Assembly: GCF_014284125.1 (NCBI RefSeq)
Contig: NZ_JACOFX010000020.1
Span: forward strand, 1 to 64,000
DNA length: 64,000 nt
Source: Undibacterium umbellatum
GTDB lineage: Bacteria; Pseudomonadota; Gammaproteobacteria; Burkholderiales; Burkholderiaceae_D
Direction of reading: 5' to 3'
In this document: positions 25,654-34,398 of the stretch, one piece after another
How the letters are laid out: every line of letters begins with the position of its first letter
Position numbering within the stretch: the first letter of the stretch is position 1
Translations under genes and position numbers: made by a program
Notes under the pieces: model-generated
Told to the model about the DNA's origin: nothing
Seen by the model: only the letters and a program-made list of their open reading frames with translations
Database searches by the model: none

Positions 25654-25921
25654 GTTGATGTTCTTTCCATCGTTGTTCTGCTTCTAGTCTTTCAATTTCT
25701 GTTGTTTGCAGGCTGACCCAGCGCTGGCGTAGCAGAATGAGCGAAATCGCTATGCCGATGAACATGGAAGCAATCGACAAGTAACCTTGTAGTTCGGCAA
25801 TTGAACTTAAGGGTGCAATTGCTGTGGTAATTGCGGGTACGGCCAGCGCGGCTTTTGGGTTGTTGACGACAGCTTCCAGCACCTGGCTGGCGGCAGTTTG
25901 AGCATGATCTGGTAGTTTCAT
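25640..25921 (-). CDS. Small membrane protein, putative holin or spanin-like
   Basis: A 93-residue protein: a polar N-terminus, a moderately hydrophobic ALAVPAITTAIAPL region, one strong membrane helix (LSIASMFIGIAISLILL) and a charged coiled C-terminal tail (EIERLEAEQRWKEHQHEQ). It overlaps the endolysin start by 14 bp. Either a second holin or an Rz-like inner-membrane protein is possible; the short cytoplasmic-type tail favours a holin. Confidence 0.65.
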   Translation of the reverse strand: MKLPDHAQTAASQVLEAVVNNPKAALAVPAITTAIAPLSSIAELQGYLSIASMFIGIAISLILLRQRWVSLQTTEIERLEAEQRWKEHQHEQL

Positions 25922-26137
25922 GAAGTAAGTCCTATCGATAAATTGCCAGGGAAATCTGGCTGTGATTTTTTCTTTCCTTTAAGCTGGACGGACTGCAATG
26001 CGGCGATCTTGAGATGCCTCGAGGATGAGCCTGCAAATAAAATACAAAGATAGAAACTTGGCTTTCATCTTGCATTCCTCTCTTCATCGTCATGTGATGT
26101 TCATGGACAGGCTTGTGCTTGTGTAAGATGTTCAAAA

Positions 26138-26160
26138 ACAAAAACCCGCCAAAGCGGGTC
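26138..26160 (-). terminator. Terminator of the particle operon
   Basis: Stem ACCCGC (26145-26150) with GCGGGT (26155-26160) around CAAA. In the minus-strand RNA it is followed by TTTTGTTTTT. It divides the structural genes from the lysis genes, which therefore need their own promoter in 25922-26137. A 29-codon frame starting MKAKFLSLYF lies there behind an AGAGGA site, too short to judge. Confidence 0.8.
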
Positions 26161-26287
26161 ATTTCTTACTCAACTTAGATGGTCTGGTGCTTACATCGCA
26201 AGAAAAATTGGCTGCAAAGCACTGAGCTCATTCGTTGCAGTTTTCCGTTCGATGCAATGCCAAGCTTGATAGTAAGCAATATCGATA

Positions 26288-26743
26288 TCAGCGACGGCAG
26301 AAAGTTGGATAAGGATCGTCAATATTGCTTGCCTCGAAATTGTCACCAGAAAAGCGCTGTACATCAGGGAAGTATGCCCTGCCGCCAAGAAAAGGTTTTG
26401 TGGGATCGCCCTGTAGAGCTCGCCGCCATGGATCGAATTTGCTTCCCGAAGTAAGCTCTGCTGTTGCCTGATTGGTCAGTTGTCGTAACGAATCACGTCT
26501 GGCTGACAAGGGCATTGAAGCATTTTCTAAAGCCAGTCTGCTCCTTAATACTTGCTGTTGTTGCCGATCTTTTGTAGTTTGCAAAGTTTGCTGGTAACTT
26601 TGCATCGCTCCACCTAAAGCCTGCCCGAGCGAAACTGGTGTACGAGAAGGCCCGCCAGCTTGCAAGAGCGCCATAGCGGCAGCCATTTGCGCCTGCGATT
26701 GCGGGTCATCGCCCCCGCCTGAAAAAAAATCTAGTAGTCCCAT
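26288..26743 (-). CDS. Short internal-virion-type protein, probably truncated
   Basis: A 151-residue protein starting MGLLDFFSGGGDDPQSQAQ and AMALLQAGGPSRTPVSLGQA, an opening I associate with podovirus internal core or ejection proteins, which are usually much longer. Here it stops after about 150 residues with a Cys-Arg-Arg tail, followed by about 120 bp of non-coding DNA and a terminator. A loss of the large C-terminal part is likely but not proven. It is 8 bp downstream of the next structural gene. Confidence 0.55.
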   Translation of the reverse strand: MGLLDFFSGGGDDPQSQAQMAAAMALLQAGGPSRTPVSLGQALGGAMQSYQQTLQTTKDRQQQQVLRSRLALENASMPLSARRDSLRQLTNQATAELTSGSKFDPWRRALQGDPTKPFLGGRAYFPDVQRFSGDNFEASNIDDPYPTFCRR

Positions 26744-26751
26744 CTTTGCCT

Positions 26752-28287
26752 CTATTTGCTATGTTCATAAGGTGTAAACACTGGCTGACTTCCATCTGCG
26801 ACTACTTGATTTCCGCCAGAATTGGTTCCACTGAATATTCCGCCAAACTGCTTGAACAATTGTGCACCAGCCATCGCGCCTCCAAGGATATTCGCGCCGG
26901 TGTTTTGGTAAACCGGTGTTGTTCCAGTGCTAGTTTGCGTGCTGCCAAGGTTCGCATAGGGAGAAATCAAGTTGTTGATTTTCCCGGCCTGGTTCAACGC
27001 ATAATCATTTTGATTGTTTGCATAGCCGTATTGTTGATTCGCCAGATTTGAAAGCAATCCGGCACCAGTTGCCTTGTTCTGGCTGTTGAGCTGATCCATA
27101 TTGAATAAAGCGCCAGCATTGTACTGATTGGCCCCTTGCTTGTTGTTCAGGTTAGCCATGTTCATCTGCTGATTGCCGCCGTACTGCATAGCATTGGCGG
27201 CATTTAGTGCTGCGGCATTGAACTGATTGTTCTGCAGTAATTGGCTTAAGTAGTTATTGCCGACACCGGCGTTAAACTGGTTGTTCTGATTCAACATTTG
27301 GGCATTGGAAAGGTTGGTTTGATTCTGGAAACCTGCGTTCTGACCAGCTACGTTGAATTGCTGACCTGACAGACCTGCCAATGCAGAAAGCTGATTCTGC
27401 CTGTCTTGCCCATACGCCTGCGCCTGGGCAGCCACCGCTGCATCCGTTTGATTTTGGGCTACTTGCGATAATGCCCGGGTCATGTTTCTTGCAAGGGAGT
27501 CCGCTGCTTTTCCTTCAGCCAGACCTTGGCGAGAACCGCCATACTGACCATTGACAATCGCATCTCCTCGAATAGATGGCAGCAAGTCTTGCTTGAAGCT
27601 GGTCAGCATGTCGTCTTTGAGATTTTGGAAATTAGCGTTACTTTGGTTCAAACCTTTTTGTATGGAACCAGCAAGAAATGGATTGTTTCCCAACTGTCCG
27701 TAAATCACATCGCTATATGCGTGATTCAGATCAAGACCATTTTGCCCTGGCGCATTGATCAGGCTGACATTTGCCGTATTCGCATTTGCAGTGTGCGGTC
27801 CTTGATTACTAAAAGGGAAAGCCGATTGAGCGACGTCGAATGGCGATGTGTAGCCACCCTGCGCAGCCTGCATCTGATGTGCTTTTCCGCCACTATCAGA
27901 CAATGCCCATGAAACATGCCGCAATTGCCCCATATCGAAGGGCAAGTCGTTGTTCAGATAAGCATTATTGTAGTTTCCGAACGACTGCAGACCTTGATTT
28001 TGTGGTTTGTCAAGCAATCCTTGAAAACGAGATAGCAAACCCTGCGATGCCGGATTGTAATCTGACTCCGCATAGACAGGCCGACCATTGGCATCTGTTC
28101 CGGTTGGTTTCGCGCCATCCTTGAGTGTCTTCCCGCTACCGTACAAAATTGCGGCCATGCGAGGATCTATTTCATTTTTTACGGTCTGAGTTGTAGGTGC
28201 AGATTGTGATGGACTGCTGCCGCGACTACCAAACAACCCTCCAATTATTGGCCCAGCTATCATGCCTAATGCTTTTTCGATGCCCAT
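26752..28287 (-). CDS. Asn/Gln-rich internal virion or DNA-transfer protein
   Basis: A 511-residue protein. The N-terminus has a hydrophobic, glycine-rich helix (MIAGPIIGGLFGSRGS). A central helical region (NNPFLAGSIQKGLNQ, GQYGGSRQGLAEGKAADSL) is typical of podovirus proteins described as DNA transfer or internal virion proteins. From about 300 to 430 it is a low-complexity string of short NNQFNA/NNxQ-like units, followed by a glycine/alanine hydrophobic stretch (ANILGGAMAGAQLF). Membrane-active ends with a flexible middle suit a protein ejected into the cell envelope. The exact role is inferred. Confidence 0.6.
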   Translation of the reverse strand: MGIEKALGMIAGPIIGGLFGSRGSSPSQSAPTTQTVKNEIDPRMAAILYGSGKTLKDGAKPTGTDANGRPVYAESDYNPASQGLLSRFQGLLDKPQNQGLQSFGNYNNAYLNNDLPFDMGQLRHVSWALSDSGGKAHQMQAAQGGYTSPFDVAQSAFPFSNQGPHTANANTANVSLINAPGQNGLDLNHAYSDVIYGQLGNNPFLAGSIQKGLNQSNANFQNLKDDMLTSFKQDLLPSIRGDAIVNGQYGGSRQGLAEGKAADSLARNMTRALSQVAQNQTDAAVAAQAQAYGQDRQNQLSALAGLSGQQFNVAGQNAGFQNQTNLSNAQMLNQNNQFNAGVGNNYLSQLLQNNQFNAAALNAANAMQYGGNQQMNMANLNNKQGANQYNAGALFNMDQLNSQNKATGAGLLSNLANQQYGYANNQNDYALNQAGKINNLISPYANLGSTQTSTGTTPVYQNTGANILGGAMAGAQLFKQFGGIFSGTNSGGNQVVADGSQPVFTPYEHSK

Positions 28288-28640
28288 GTCCTTGTACTCC
28301 TGTAAATTTCACCGTCTTGTTTGAATCCGAGTGAAAGTAATATTTTTTTACCATCTTCTGTTGATGCTCTTGAAATCGCTTCACCGTATTCATTAATGAT
28401 TCCGGTAATTGTCCTCAAAGCGACACGCCCAAACCATTTCCCCTTGAGAGTTGGGTCAACACAACAATGGACTTCGTTACCCAAAACCAGCATGGCACCT
28501 GCCAATGTACCCTGGTAATGAATCGGTACTGCTTCAAATTCTTTTGTCAACACTTTGAATTCATTCAAGGTCATACCGCCTAGTCGAGACTCAACCGCCG
28601 CGAAAGATTTTTCTATTGCTTCACTCCTCAACATTTTCAA
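28266..28640 (-). CDS. GNAT-like phage protein
   Basis: A 124-residue protein (starts MKMLRSEAIEKSF; the second Met is also possible) with an acetyltransferase-like pattern: GTLAGAMLVLGNEVHCCV, then WFGRVALRTITGIINEYG as the region that would bind acetyl-CoA, and KKILLSLGFKQDGEIYR near the end. Small GNAT-like proteins of this size sit among virion genes of several podoviruses with unknown purpose. It overlaps both neighbours by about 20 bp. Confidence 0.65.
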   Translation of the reverse strand: MKMLRSEAIEKSFAAVESRLGGMTLNEFKVLTKEFEAVPIHYQGTLAGAMLVLGNEVHCCVDPTLKGKWFGRVALRTITGIINEYGEAISRASTEDGKKILLSLGFKQDGEIYRSTRTWASKKH

Positions 28641-28935
28641 CGCAGCCCGCGCTTGCTATTCCCCCTTGATCGGGGCTGGCATTCCTCATGACTTCTTGAG
28701 CAATCGTCACCAGTGTTTTCGGATCATTGGCGTAATGAGACAATACTTGCATCCACTTGTCGGCATCGGGCAACTTTGCTGCGTGCAATTGCGATACTAT
28801 TTTTTGCACAGTCTGAGGCGTCGGACTTTGCATCAGCATGGAAGCCAGTTTTATAGGGTCCTTGCTTTCTTTTTTCATGTTGAGCAGGCCGCGGCCAGGC
28901 ATGGCTTGAGTGTCGGAACTAAATAATGTGTCCAT
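28621..28935 (-). CDS. Phage structural-region hypothetical, 104 residues
   Basis: Starts at ATG 28935 (MDTLFSSDTQAMPGRGLLN); the open frame extends further upstream but lies inside the previous gene. A helical, soluble protein with a middle IKLASMLMQSPTPQTVQKIVSQL. No family recognised. It is packed between the fibre-related gene and the GNAT-like gene, so it probably belongs to the virion or its assembly. Confidence 0.55.
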   Translation of the reverse strand: MDTLFSSDTQAMPGRGLLNMKKESKDPIKLASMLMQSPTPQTVQKIVSQLHAAKLPDADKWMQVLSHYANDPKTLVTIAQEVMRNASPDQGGIASAGCVENVEE

Positions 28936-28937
28936 AA

Positions 28938-29216
28938 TTATCCTAAAAGTATCCAGGCCGATGCTGCGCCTTTGTAGTAATAGATTCCGCCACCAGAGCC
29001 GGGATTCCATAGCGTTCCGTCGGCATAGCTGATATCTCCGTCCCTGGGTTTGATTGGGGCAACGGTAGTTTTTTCTAAATGACCTAATCCATTCAGACTG
29101 ATGGCTACCGCTATTTTTTGCAGTTCAGACATAAAAAAACGCTGCATTTCTGCAGCGTCTGTAGGTACTTGCCCAGGGGCGTAATTAACAGTGCCAAGAT
29201 TGGATGCTCTCACCAT
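28938..29216 (-). CDS. Small tail-spike head-like protein
   Basis: A 92-residue protein: MVRASNLGTVNYAPGQ, then AEMQRFFMSELQKIAVAI, and a glycine-rich end GTLWNPGSGGGIYYYKG. This layout is like the N-terminal virion-binding head of podovirus tail spikes, but no receptor-binding part follows. It overlaps the nozzle gene at 29210 by 7 bp. Confidence 0.55.
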   Translation of the reverse strand: MVRASNLGTVNYAPGQVPTDAAEMQRFFMSELQKIAVAISLNGLGHLEKTTVAPIKPRDGDISYADGTLWNPGSGGGIYYYKGAASAWILLG

Positions 29217-30760
29217 GCCCCCATTGTTTCTACGTCAAAATCGAAAGAATCAAGCCGCCATTGAAATGCGGTCCCCGTTGCGAATTTGATGGCTATGTAA
29301 CGACCTGAAACGAACAGGTCCGATGCGACACTTGAACCTATGGTATAGGTCACATCCGTATAAGTTGGGTCTGCATAAGGTGTCGCCGCTGTTCCTACAC
29401 TAATGATTACAGTTTCCCCAACGTTCCCGGATATTCTTGCTCTGATACCCCTGACGCATTTGATGCTTTCAGCTGTATCAAACGAAAGCCCCCGACGTTC
29501 CAGATAAGCTGGGGGTATGCTACCGTTGAAGCTTGCTGAGGCATCGAGCATGTACAGTTTTCTGTCATTGGATGCCATCAAGACACGGGCAGAATCCGGT
29601 GTATAGTCTGGTCCATTCCAGAATGTCAAATCTGAATCCCACGAATCGGAGTCTTGCCCCCAGGCTCCGCCCAAGTCTGTGGACACAGAACCGTAACTTG
29701 CATGATTGACATTTGGCAAATCACGAAATGACACCGTTTTGTCTACGAAGTTGTACACCATGGCCTGGTCGCAAGCGCTTGCCCCGATTGATGGATAAGC
29801 GAGGTAAATCTCGTTCAGGAAAGGATTTTTGAAGCAAAATACCAATCCCCGGTTTGTTACATCAATGTTTTGAAAAAATGACCTGCGTGTCTGTTTGTCT
29901 AATACAGATGTGACCGACTGTCCATCATGAACGATGACATCTGAGCCAGTAACGACAAAGTGCCAGCCATCAAACTCTACCGCACAATTGCGATTCAGCA
30001 TGCCAGACATTCCCATTATTTTAGAGAATCTGAATACTGATTGCCCGCCAACATAATCCATTCTATGGGTAGAGTTTTCTGTATAAATGATGAATGAATC
30101 CCGCAACGACAAGCCATCCACGATAGGACTGATGGCTTCAGCAAGATCAGTTTCACCAGCATCCTTGGTGGTATCTGCCGAGTCCCACGTTGATGGAAAT
30201 GCCCCTGGATCAGCAGGATGCGACCATTTCACCAGAAAAGGTTTATTGATGCCAGCAGCGGTGACATTCAGGGCAACCAGAAAATTTTTGTAAGCCCGTA
30301 AGGACTTACAGTAAGTATTGGTAGGCCAGTTGACCAGATCAACGAATTTGTTTGAGCCATTCAAGTCCCAGGTCATTGGTATTTTAGACGTGTCACCTAC
30401 ATTCACTATTGGCAATCCAGATAAGAGGGCATGCGTCCATTGATTGACGACACCATTACGCGGTGTCAGATGCGTTATGTCAGTATGTGTTACAGAACCA
30501 CCCGAATAAGTCACAGCATGTGCTTTTCCCGCAGACAAATATACCCAATACCGATTCCCGGATATAGTTACAGCAAATACATACTGGGGTATCACTGCAG
30601 GTGAACTATAAACCTCCCCATGACCATAAAATTGATATGCATAGCCGTCAATGAAACGGATGTTCCGGGCATCTGTCCAGGCATTGATGGGCAACTCATG
30701 CTGTGACAAGTCTTTGTTGACACCATATTGACCAACTTGCTGCACTTTAACGAGAGCCAT
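29210..30760 (-). CDS. Tail nozzle / tubular protein B-like
   Basis: About 516 residues, starting at ATG 30760 (MALVKVQQVGQYGVNKDLS), a few bases after a possible GTG start at 30766. Beta-rich throughout, with repeated blade-like motifs (YHGEVYSSPAVIPQ-type, GNRYWVYLSAGKAH, DGWHFVVTGSDVIVHDG). Position after the adaptor and fibre genes and the propeller-like pattern fit the nozzle protein that closes a short podovirus tail. The assignment is by position and pattern. Confidence 0.7.
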   Translation of the reverse strand: MALVKVQQVGQYGVNKDLSQHELPINAWTDARNIRFIDGYAYQFYGHGEVYSSPAVIPQYVFAVTISGNRYWVYLSAGKAHAVTYSGGSVTHTDITHLTPRNGVVNQWTHALLSGLPIVNVGDTSKIPMTWDLNGSNKFVDLVNWPTNTYCKSLRAYKNFLVALNVTAAGINKPFLVKWSHPADPGAFPSTWDSADTTKDAGETDLAEAISPIVDGLSLRDSFIIYTENSTHRMDYVGGQSVFRFSKIMGMSGMLNRNCAVEFDGWHFVVTGSDVIVHDGQSVTSVLDKQTRRSFFQNIDVTNRGLVFCFKNPFLNEIYLAYPSIGASACDQAMVYNFVDKTVSFRDLPNVNHASYGSVSTDLGGAWGQDSDSWDSDLTFWNGPDYTPDSARVLMASNDRKLYMLDASASFNGSIPPAYLERRGLSFDTAESIKCVRGIRARISGNVGETVIISVGTAATPYADPTYTDVTYTIGSSVASDLFVSGRYIAIKFATGTAFQWRLDSFDFDVETMGAW

Positions 30761-32171
30761 ATGCACTTAGCAATCCGTAGCGATTTTGACTGACCAGTTG
30801 TTGCCCCTGATCTAAGAGACCTTTTGGCTGCTGGAAACTGTTTTGAAATCCCTGGTTTTGCTGACCATACGGGTTCTGCTGATTTTGTTGACTATGTAAA
30901 CCATACGGGTTTTGCTGGTACTGCTGAAATGGATTTTGTAAATGACTGTTCTGTACGCCATAGCTATAGGGATTCGGGTGTCCTTCTTGTGACTGCTGAT
31001 TTGCCTGCTGCTGCCCCCAAGCCCCTTGGTTGTGCCAATAGTCCTGCGCTCCGGGCTGATTCGGACTAGACCAGTCCGTATTCACTGCCTTGTTATAGGC
31101 GTCTGTCCGCTGGAACGGCTGCACATAGGGGTTTTGTGCTTGCTGTTGTTGCGCCTGTGCTGTCTGTTGTTGATTTGCAGGAGTCTCCATCCCGGCCATG
31201 CCATATGCCTGACGCAGATTGAATAACTGCTGCTGCGCATTATTGTATGCGCCATTGTTGTATGCTTTTGCATACGTCTGATGCTCTTCGTCAATTCCAC
31301 CCAATTGCTGCAATTGCTGAGGAGCCAGTTGAAACATTTGTTGCCGCAGGAATTCCTGTTGAGCAGGATTCATGGATTGCGCCTCAGCAATCCGGCGCTG
31401 CATATCGATCAGTGGATCGCTGGCGTACATACCAGATGACGGAACACTATCAAATGGCTTGACCGCCAGCTGTTTTTGGCGATTGGCAGCAGCGGTTGCC
31501 AATTCGGATTGCATGCGCATAGCGGCAAGTTTTTGTTCGTAATCCGGGCGACCACTTGCGCCAGGCATACCCAGATCACCAGCCTGATAAGGACCACCAA
31601 CATTTCCCAAAGCTGCCATCCTCGCGTTCTGGGCAGCCAGGTATTCCGCTGTAGGCATCCCATTTGCTGTCCCAGATTTTGAACCGGCATTGCTCGCTTC
31701 TATCGATGTGGCGTCATTAGCTTGCGTACTCGCAGCACTTTGAATATTGCCAGATCCTATACCCTTGCCGCTTACCATGTTTTGCGCTGCAGCAACCTGG
31801 AAAGCTTCACGAGCTGAAACTATGCCCTTAGTTTTGATCTCCTTGTTCCAATAGTCGATGCCTGCCTGATCACCCACTTTGCCAAAAGGCGTGTAAAAAT
31901 CAGCTGCCGAAATTCCGTTGGTGTGAACAGAGCCGGATTCCTGAACAGTACCAACACCTCGACCTGAGATTAAATTGTCGCTGGCCGCCTGGTAGAAAGC
32001 TCGCTGAGCTAACTCCTGACCTTTGTTGGCAATTTCCCGGTTCCAGTAATCAATACCGGCTTGATCTCCGGTTCTACCAAATTGTTTATACCATTCGGCG
32101 GCATTACCGTTACGCAGTTGCGAGCGTTGGTCAGTCGGATCTCCAGCAACACCATTAGCACTAACTGCCAT
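30747..32171 (-). CDS. Virion protein with two DUF4214-like repeats
   Basis: A 474-residue protein. Residues 20-70 and 85-135 are two copies of a motif ((W/F)Y..FG+.GDQAGIDYWN.EI...G, then A..AF..AA..N) that resembles DUF4214. Then comes a helical middle (ANRQKQLAV, RRIAEAQSMNPAQQEFL) and a tail of about 130 residues made almost entirely of Gln, Asn, Pro, Tyr and Gly. It lies between the nozzle and the fibre genes, so a tail-associated role is likely. DUF4214 is usually seen on large secreted bacterial proteins, so its presence here is unexpected. Confidence 0.6.
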   Translation of the reverse strand: MAVSANGVAGDPTDQRSQLRNGNAAEWYKQFGRTGDQAGIDYWNREIANKGQELAQRAFYQAASDNLISGRGVGTVQESGSVHTNGISAADFYTPFGKVGDQAGIDYWNKEIKTKGIVSAREAFQVAAAQNMVSGKGIGSGNIQSAASTQANDATSIEASNAGSKSGTANGMPTAEYLAAQNARMAALGNVGGPYQAGDLGMPGASGRPDYEQKLAAMRMQSELATAAANRQKQLAVKPFDSVPSSGMYASDPLIDMQRRIAEAQSMNPAQQEFLRQQMFQLAPQQLQQLGGIDEEHQTYAKAYNNGAYNNAQQQLFNLRQAYGMAGMETPANQQQTAQAQQQQAQNPYVQPFQRTDAYNKAVNTDWSSPNQPGAQDYWHNQGAWGQQQANQQSQEGHPNPYSYGVQNSHLQNPFQQYQQNPYGLHSQQNQQNPYGQQNQGFQNSFQQPKGLLDQGQQLVSQNRYGLLSAYGSR

Positions 32172-32319
32172 GAATTTTCTCCTCTATTAATGGTTTGGTG
32201 AATGCCTTGCCATCCCAATGGTCGCCAATGGAAACCGTATCATCACAAGGGATGTAAGTAGCCACCATGCCTAAAGCTATATTAACTACGATGCCTTCTT
32301 GAATTTCTGCGCTTTTCAT
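32161..32319 (-). CDS. Small tail-fibre-assembly-like protein
   Basis: A 52-residue protein too short for routine calling: MKSAEIQEGIVVNIALGMV..., with IPCDDTVSIGDHWDGKAFT near the end. The element (V/I)SIGD.WDG..F is typical of the region that follows phage tail-fibre genes, in fibre assembly chaperones or fibre tips. Its TAG stop overlaps the ATG of the next gene by 11 bp, and it begins 3 bp after the glycine-rich fibre gene ends. Confidence 0.65.
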   Translation of the reverse strand: MKSAEIQEGIVVNIALGMVATYIPCDDTVSIGDHWDGKAFTKPLIEEKIHGS

Positions 32320-32321
32320 GA

Positions 32322-33200
32322 TTACCACCAGTAAATGATTACAAGGCCGTCACCTCCCTTGCCAGTGACTGCGCCAACAGTTCCGTCAACTCCACCGCCA
32401 CCGCCACCCGGCAACCCGCCGTCTACACCATTTGCTCCCGGCGAATTTGCGCCTCTCCCTCCCCAACCACCGCCGCCCTGCAGTGCGCGCAAAATGCCAT
32501 TTTTGGGTGAAGAAGACCAGGAACCGCCAGGTGCATATTGACCTGATGCGCCAGCATTTTGTTGATAGCCTCCCCCACCACCTGCAGAGAAAATGCTGCC
32601 GCCACCTTGATTCGAGGCACCTGCACCTCCGCCGCCCCATACAGCGTTTCCTGGAGACGTCAAACCATGAGACCAACCATGTGCTCCACCATAGTCAGAG
32701 GATGCGTTTGCATTGATGCTACCGGAGAGTCCATTTCCACTTATGGTGGGATTTCCCCCTATCCTGCCAGAGCCAGCGCTTGCTATCCCGCCACCACCGG
32801 CACCATCACCGCTCCTCCCTGCCCCGCCATAGGCTTCCACAAAAATTCCTAATGCTGGACTACCAAACGACGATTTCCCGCCGGTATTCCCCCCTACATG
32901 ACTGCCTGGCGAAATTACCGCTGCTCCGCCTGCACCAACCACAACAGGACAATTTGTCCCTGGCTGGAGCGTCAACGCCGTGAAAAACTGCCTATTCCTT
33001 GCTCCGCCCCCTCCCCCACTTGACGCAGAAGCAGAACCTGCGGTGTAGCCACCGCCACCACTACCGCCGCCACCAAACACGTCTACAATAAAGTTCAGGG
33101 CCTGTGGCAAAATGAAACTGCCGGACCTTTCGAATATCTGGTAGTTTGGCGATCCCATTGGAGCGCCTGGAATTCCTGGAAAACCTGAAGACATAGTCAA
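32322..33200 (-). CDS. Glycine-rich tail-fibre tip protein
   Basis: A 292-residue protein with an N-terminal (I/Y)QIFERSGSFILP segment and then long runs of GGGG, GGAG and SGGGGGG between short variable stretches, ending GGDGLVIIYWW. This is the style of polyglycine-sandwich receptor-binding tips and of the Gly_rich family in phage fibres. It should bind the cell surface. A probable assembly protein follows immediately. Confidence 0.75.
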   Translation of the reverse strand: MTMSSGFPGIPGAPMGSPNYQIFERSGSFILPQALNFIVDVFGGGGSGGGGYTAGSASASSGGGGGARNRQFFTALTLQPGTNCPVVVGAGGAAVISPGSHVGGNTGGKSSFGSPALGIFVEAYGGAGRSGDGAGGGGIASAGSGRIGGNPTISGNGLSGSINANASSDYGGAHGWSHGLTSPGNAVWGGGGAGASNQGGGSIFSAGGGGGYQQNAGASGQYAPGGSWSSSPKNGILRALQGGGGWGGRGANSPGANGVDGGLPGGGGGGVDGTVGAVTGKGGDGLVIIYWW

Positions 33201-33610
33201 TAATCCCCCATATGTACACGCACACGCCAGCCTGCAGTCACTGAAGTACCGACAGTGGCATAGAGTGTATAACCAGCTGGAATAGCGCGATTCAATGGAA
33301 TAACCACTTTCGTCTGACCCGCGACCTCGCTCAATACAGTGGCAGGCAGACTAATTTCTTCCCACAAAATATTATTTGCAGACGTCGTCGTAGCAGAGCC
33401 ATTATTGAGAAATACACGCAAGACTGATGCCGCATTTGTTCCAACTGGCAAGGCTTCAACGCTCTCTACGAACGCGCCATTCGGGCCTGCTGCAAGAGAA
33501 ATTTGCGTGACAGGACCAGTACCATCTTTACTGGTATTTGCTACAGTGATCGGAGCTGATATCAGAACCCTGGGTATCAGCGGGAAAATTGGTGAAATAT
33601 TTGCTGCCAT
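33197..33610 (-). CDS. Fibre-region virion protein, 137 residues
   Basis: Starts at ATG 33610 (MAANISPIFPLIPRVLISA). A beta-rich protein with TVANTSKDGTGPV and a closing GWRVRVHMGDY. Proteins with this opening are common in tail regions of betaproteobacterial phages, with no established role. It overlaps the following gene by 4 bp. Confidence 0.65.
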   Translation of the reverse strand: MAANISPIFPLIPRVLISAPITVANTSKDGTGPVTQISLAAGPNGAFVESVEALPVGTNAASVLRVFLNNGSATTTSANNILWEEISLPATVLSEVAGQTKVVIPLNRAIPAGYTLYATVGTSVTAGWRVRVHMGDY

Positions 33611-33618
33611 ACTTATCC

Positions 33619-34398
33619 TCAGAAATTGTTGTATAAATACAGTACACTCGCGGCGTTTGTCCCCCAACTCGCGTTAGCACCATCCGTCGTCAGCACCTTG
33701 CCCGCATTCCCGGTTTGTCCAGGCAAAACAGGAGAGAAAGCCTGCGCGACAACAAAAGCGCATGTAGCGACTTCGTTGGTAGCCGTTCCTGTCGTTTTGG
33801 TTGCAGCGGTGATTGTTGCAGCAGTAAAGTCCTGAGCCCCTGCCCATATTTGACCATCGACATTACCTTTTGCTGACATGCCTGGTCCACTCAGTTTGCC
33901 CGACACCGAAAAATCACCTGTGACGATCTGATTCCCGACCATAGTCAAATTCCCCGTCATGGTCTGATTGCCAGTCCGCAGCAAAGTCTCTGACCCTGCA
34001 ATAATGACGAAATTTGTACCGTCATACATCAACAGCAATGGCTGGTTGGCAACAATGTCACCGGCAGTAGGCTCTGCCCCCAGCAAAGTCTTGACAGGTT
34101 TTGCGCCGAGACCAGACACATTCACTGTCAGAGCACCCGTACCTGCATAGACTGGTCGATACAACAGCATCAGCCCGGTCGTGTATGCTAACAAAGCAGT
34201 TGCTGGATTCAAGACATGCGCTGCCGCTGTACCCGTTTCTGCCGCAGTAATAATCACAGCACCAGTGAAACCAGCGAAGCATTCCTTCAATACCGTTTTT
34301 AGCATACGGATATGATCATCACCTTGAGATTTTGGATCAGATGCGGTTGGATTCGTGATCGTCAAATCATTGATATAGTTTGCGGTTTCCAGTGCCAT
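33619..34398 (-). CDS. Tail fibre protein
   Basis: A 259-residue protein. The N-terminus (MALETANYINDLTITNPTAS, then QGDDHIRMLKTVL) is the usual virion-attachment head of many siphovirus and podovirus fibres. The middle has a beta pattern (GALTVNVSGLG, YDGTNFVIIAG) and a fibre-shaft segment with NQTMTGNLTMVGNQIVTGDF. It ends WGTNAASVLYLYNNF. It should connect the particle to the tip proteins encoded next. Confidence 0.75.
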   Translation of the reverse strand: MALETANYINDLTITNPTASDPKSQGDDHIRMLKTVLKECFAGFTGAVIITAAETGTAAAHVLNPATALLAYTTGLMLLYRPVYAGTGALTVNVSGLGAKPVKTLLGAEPTAGDIVANQPLLLMYDGTNFVIIAGSETLLRTGNQTMTGNLTMVGNQIVTGDFSVSGKLSGPGMSAKGNVDGQIWAGAQDFTAATITAATKTTGTATNEVATCAFVVAQAFSPVLPGQTGNAGKVLTTDGANASWGTNAASVLYLYNNF

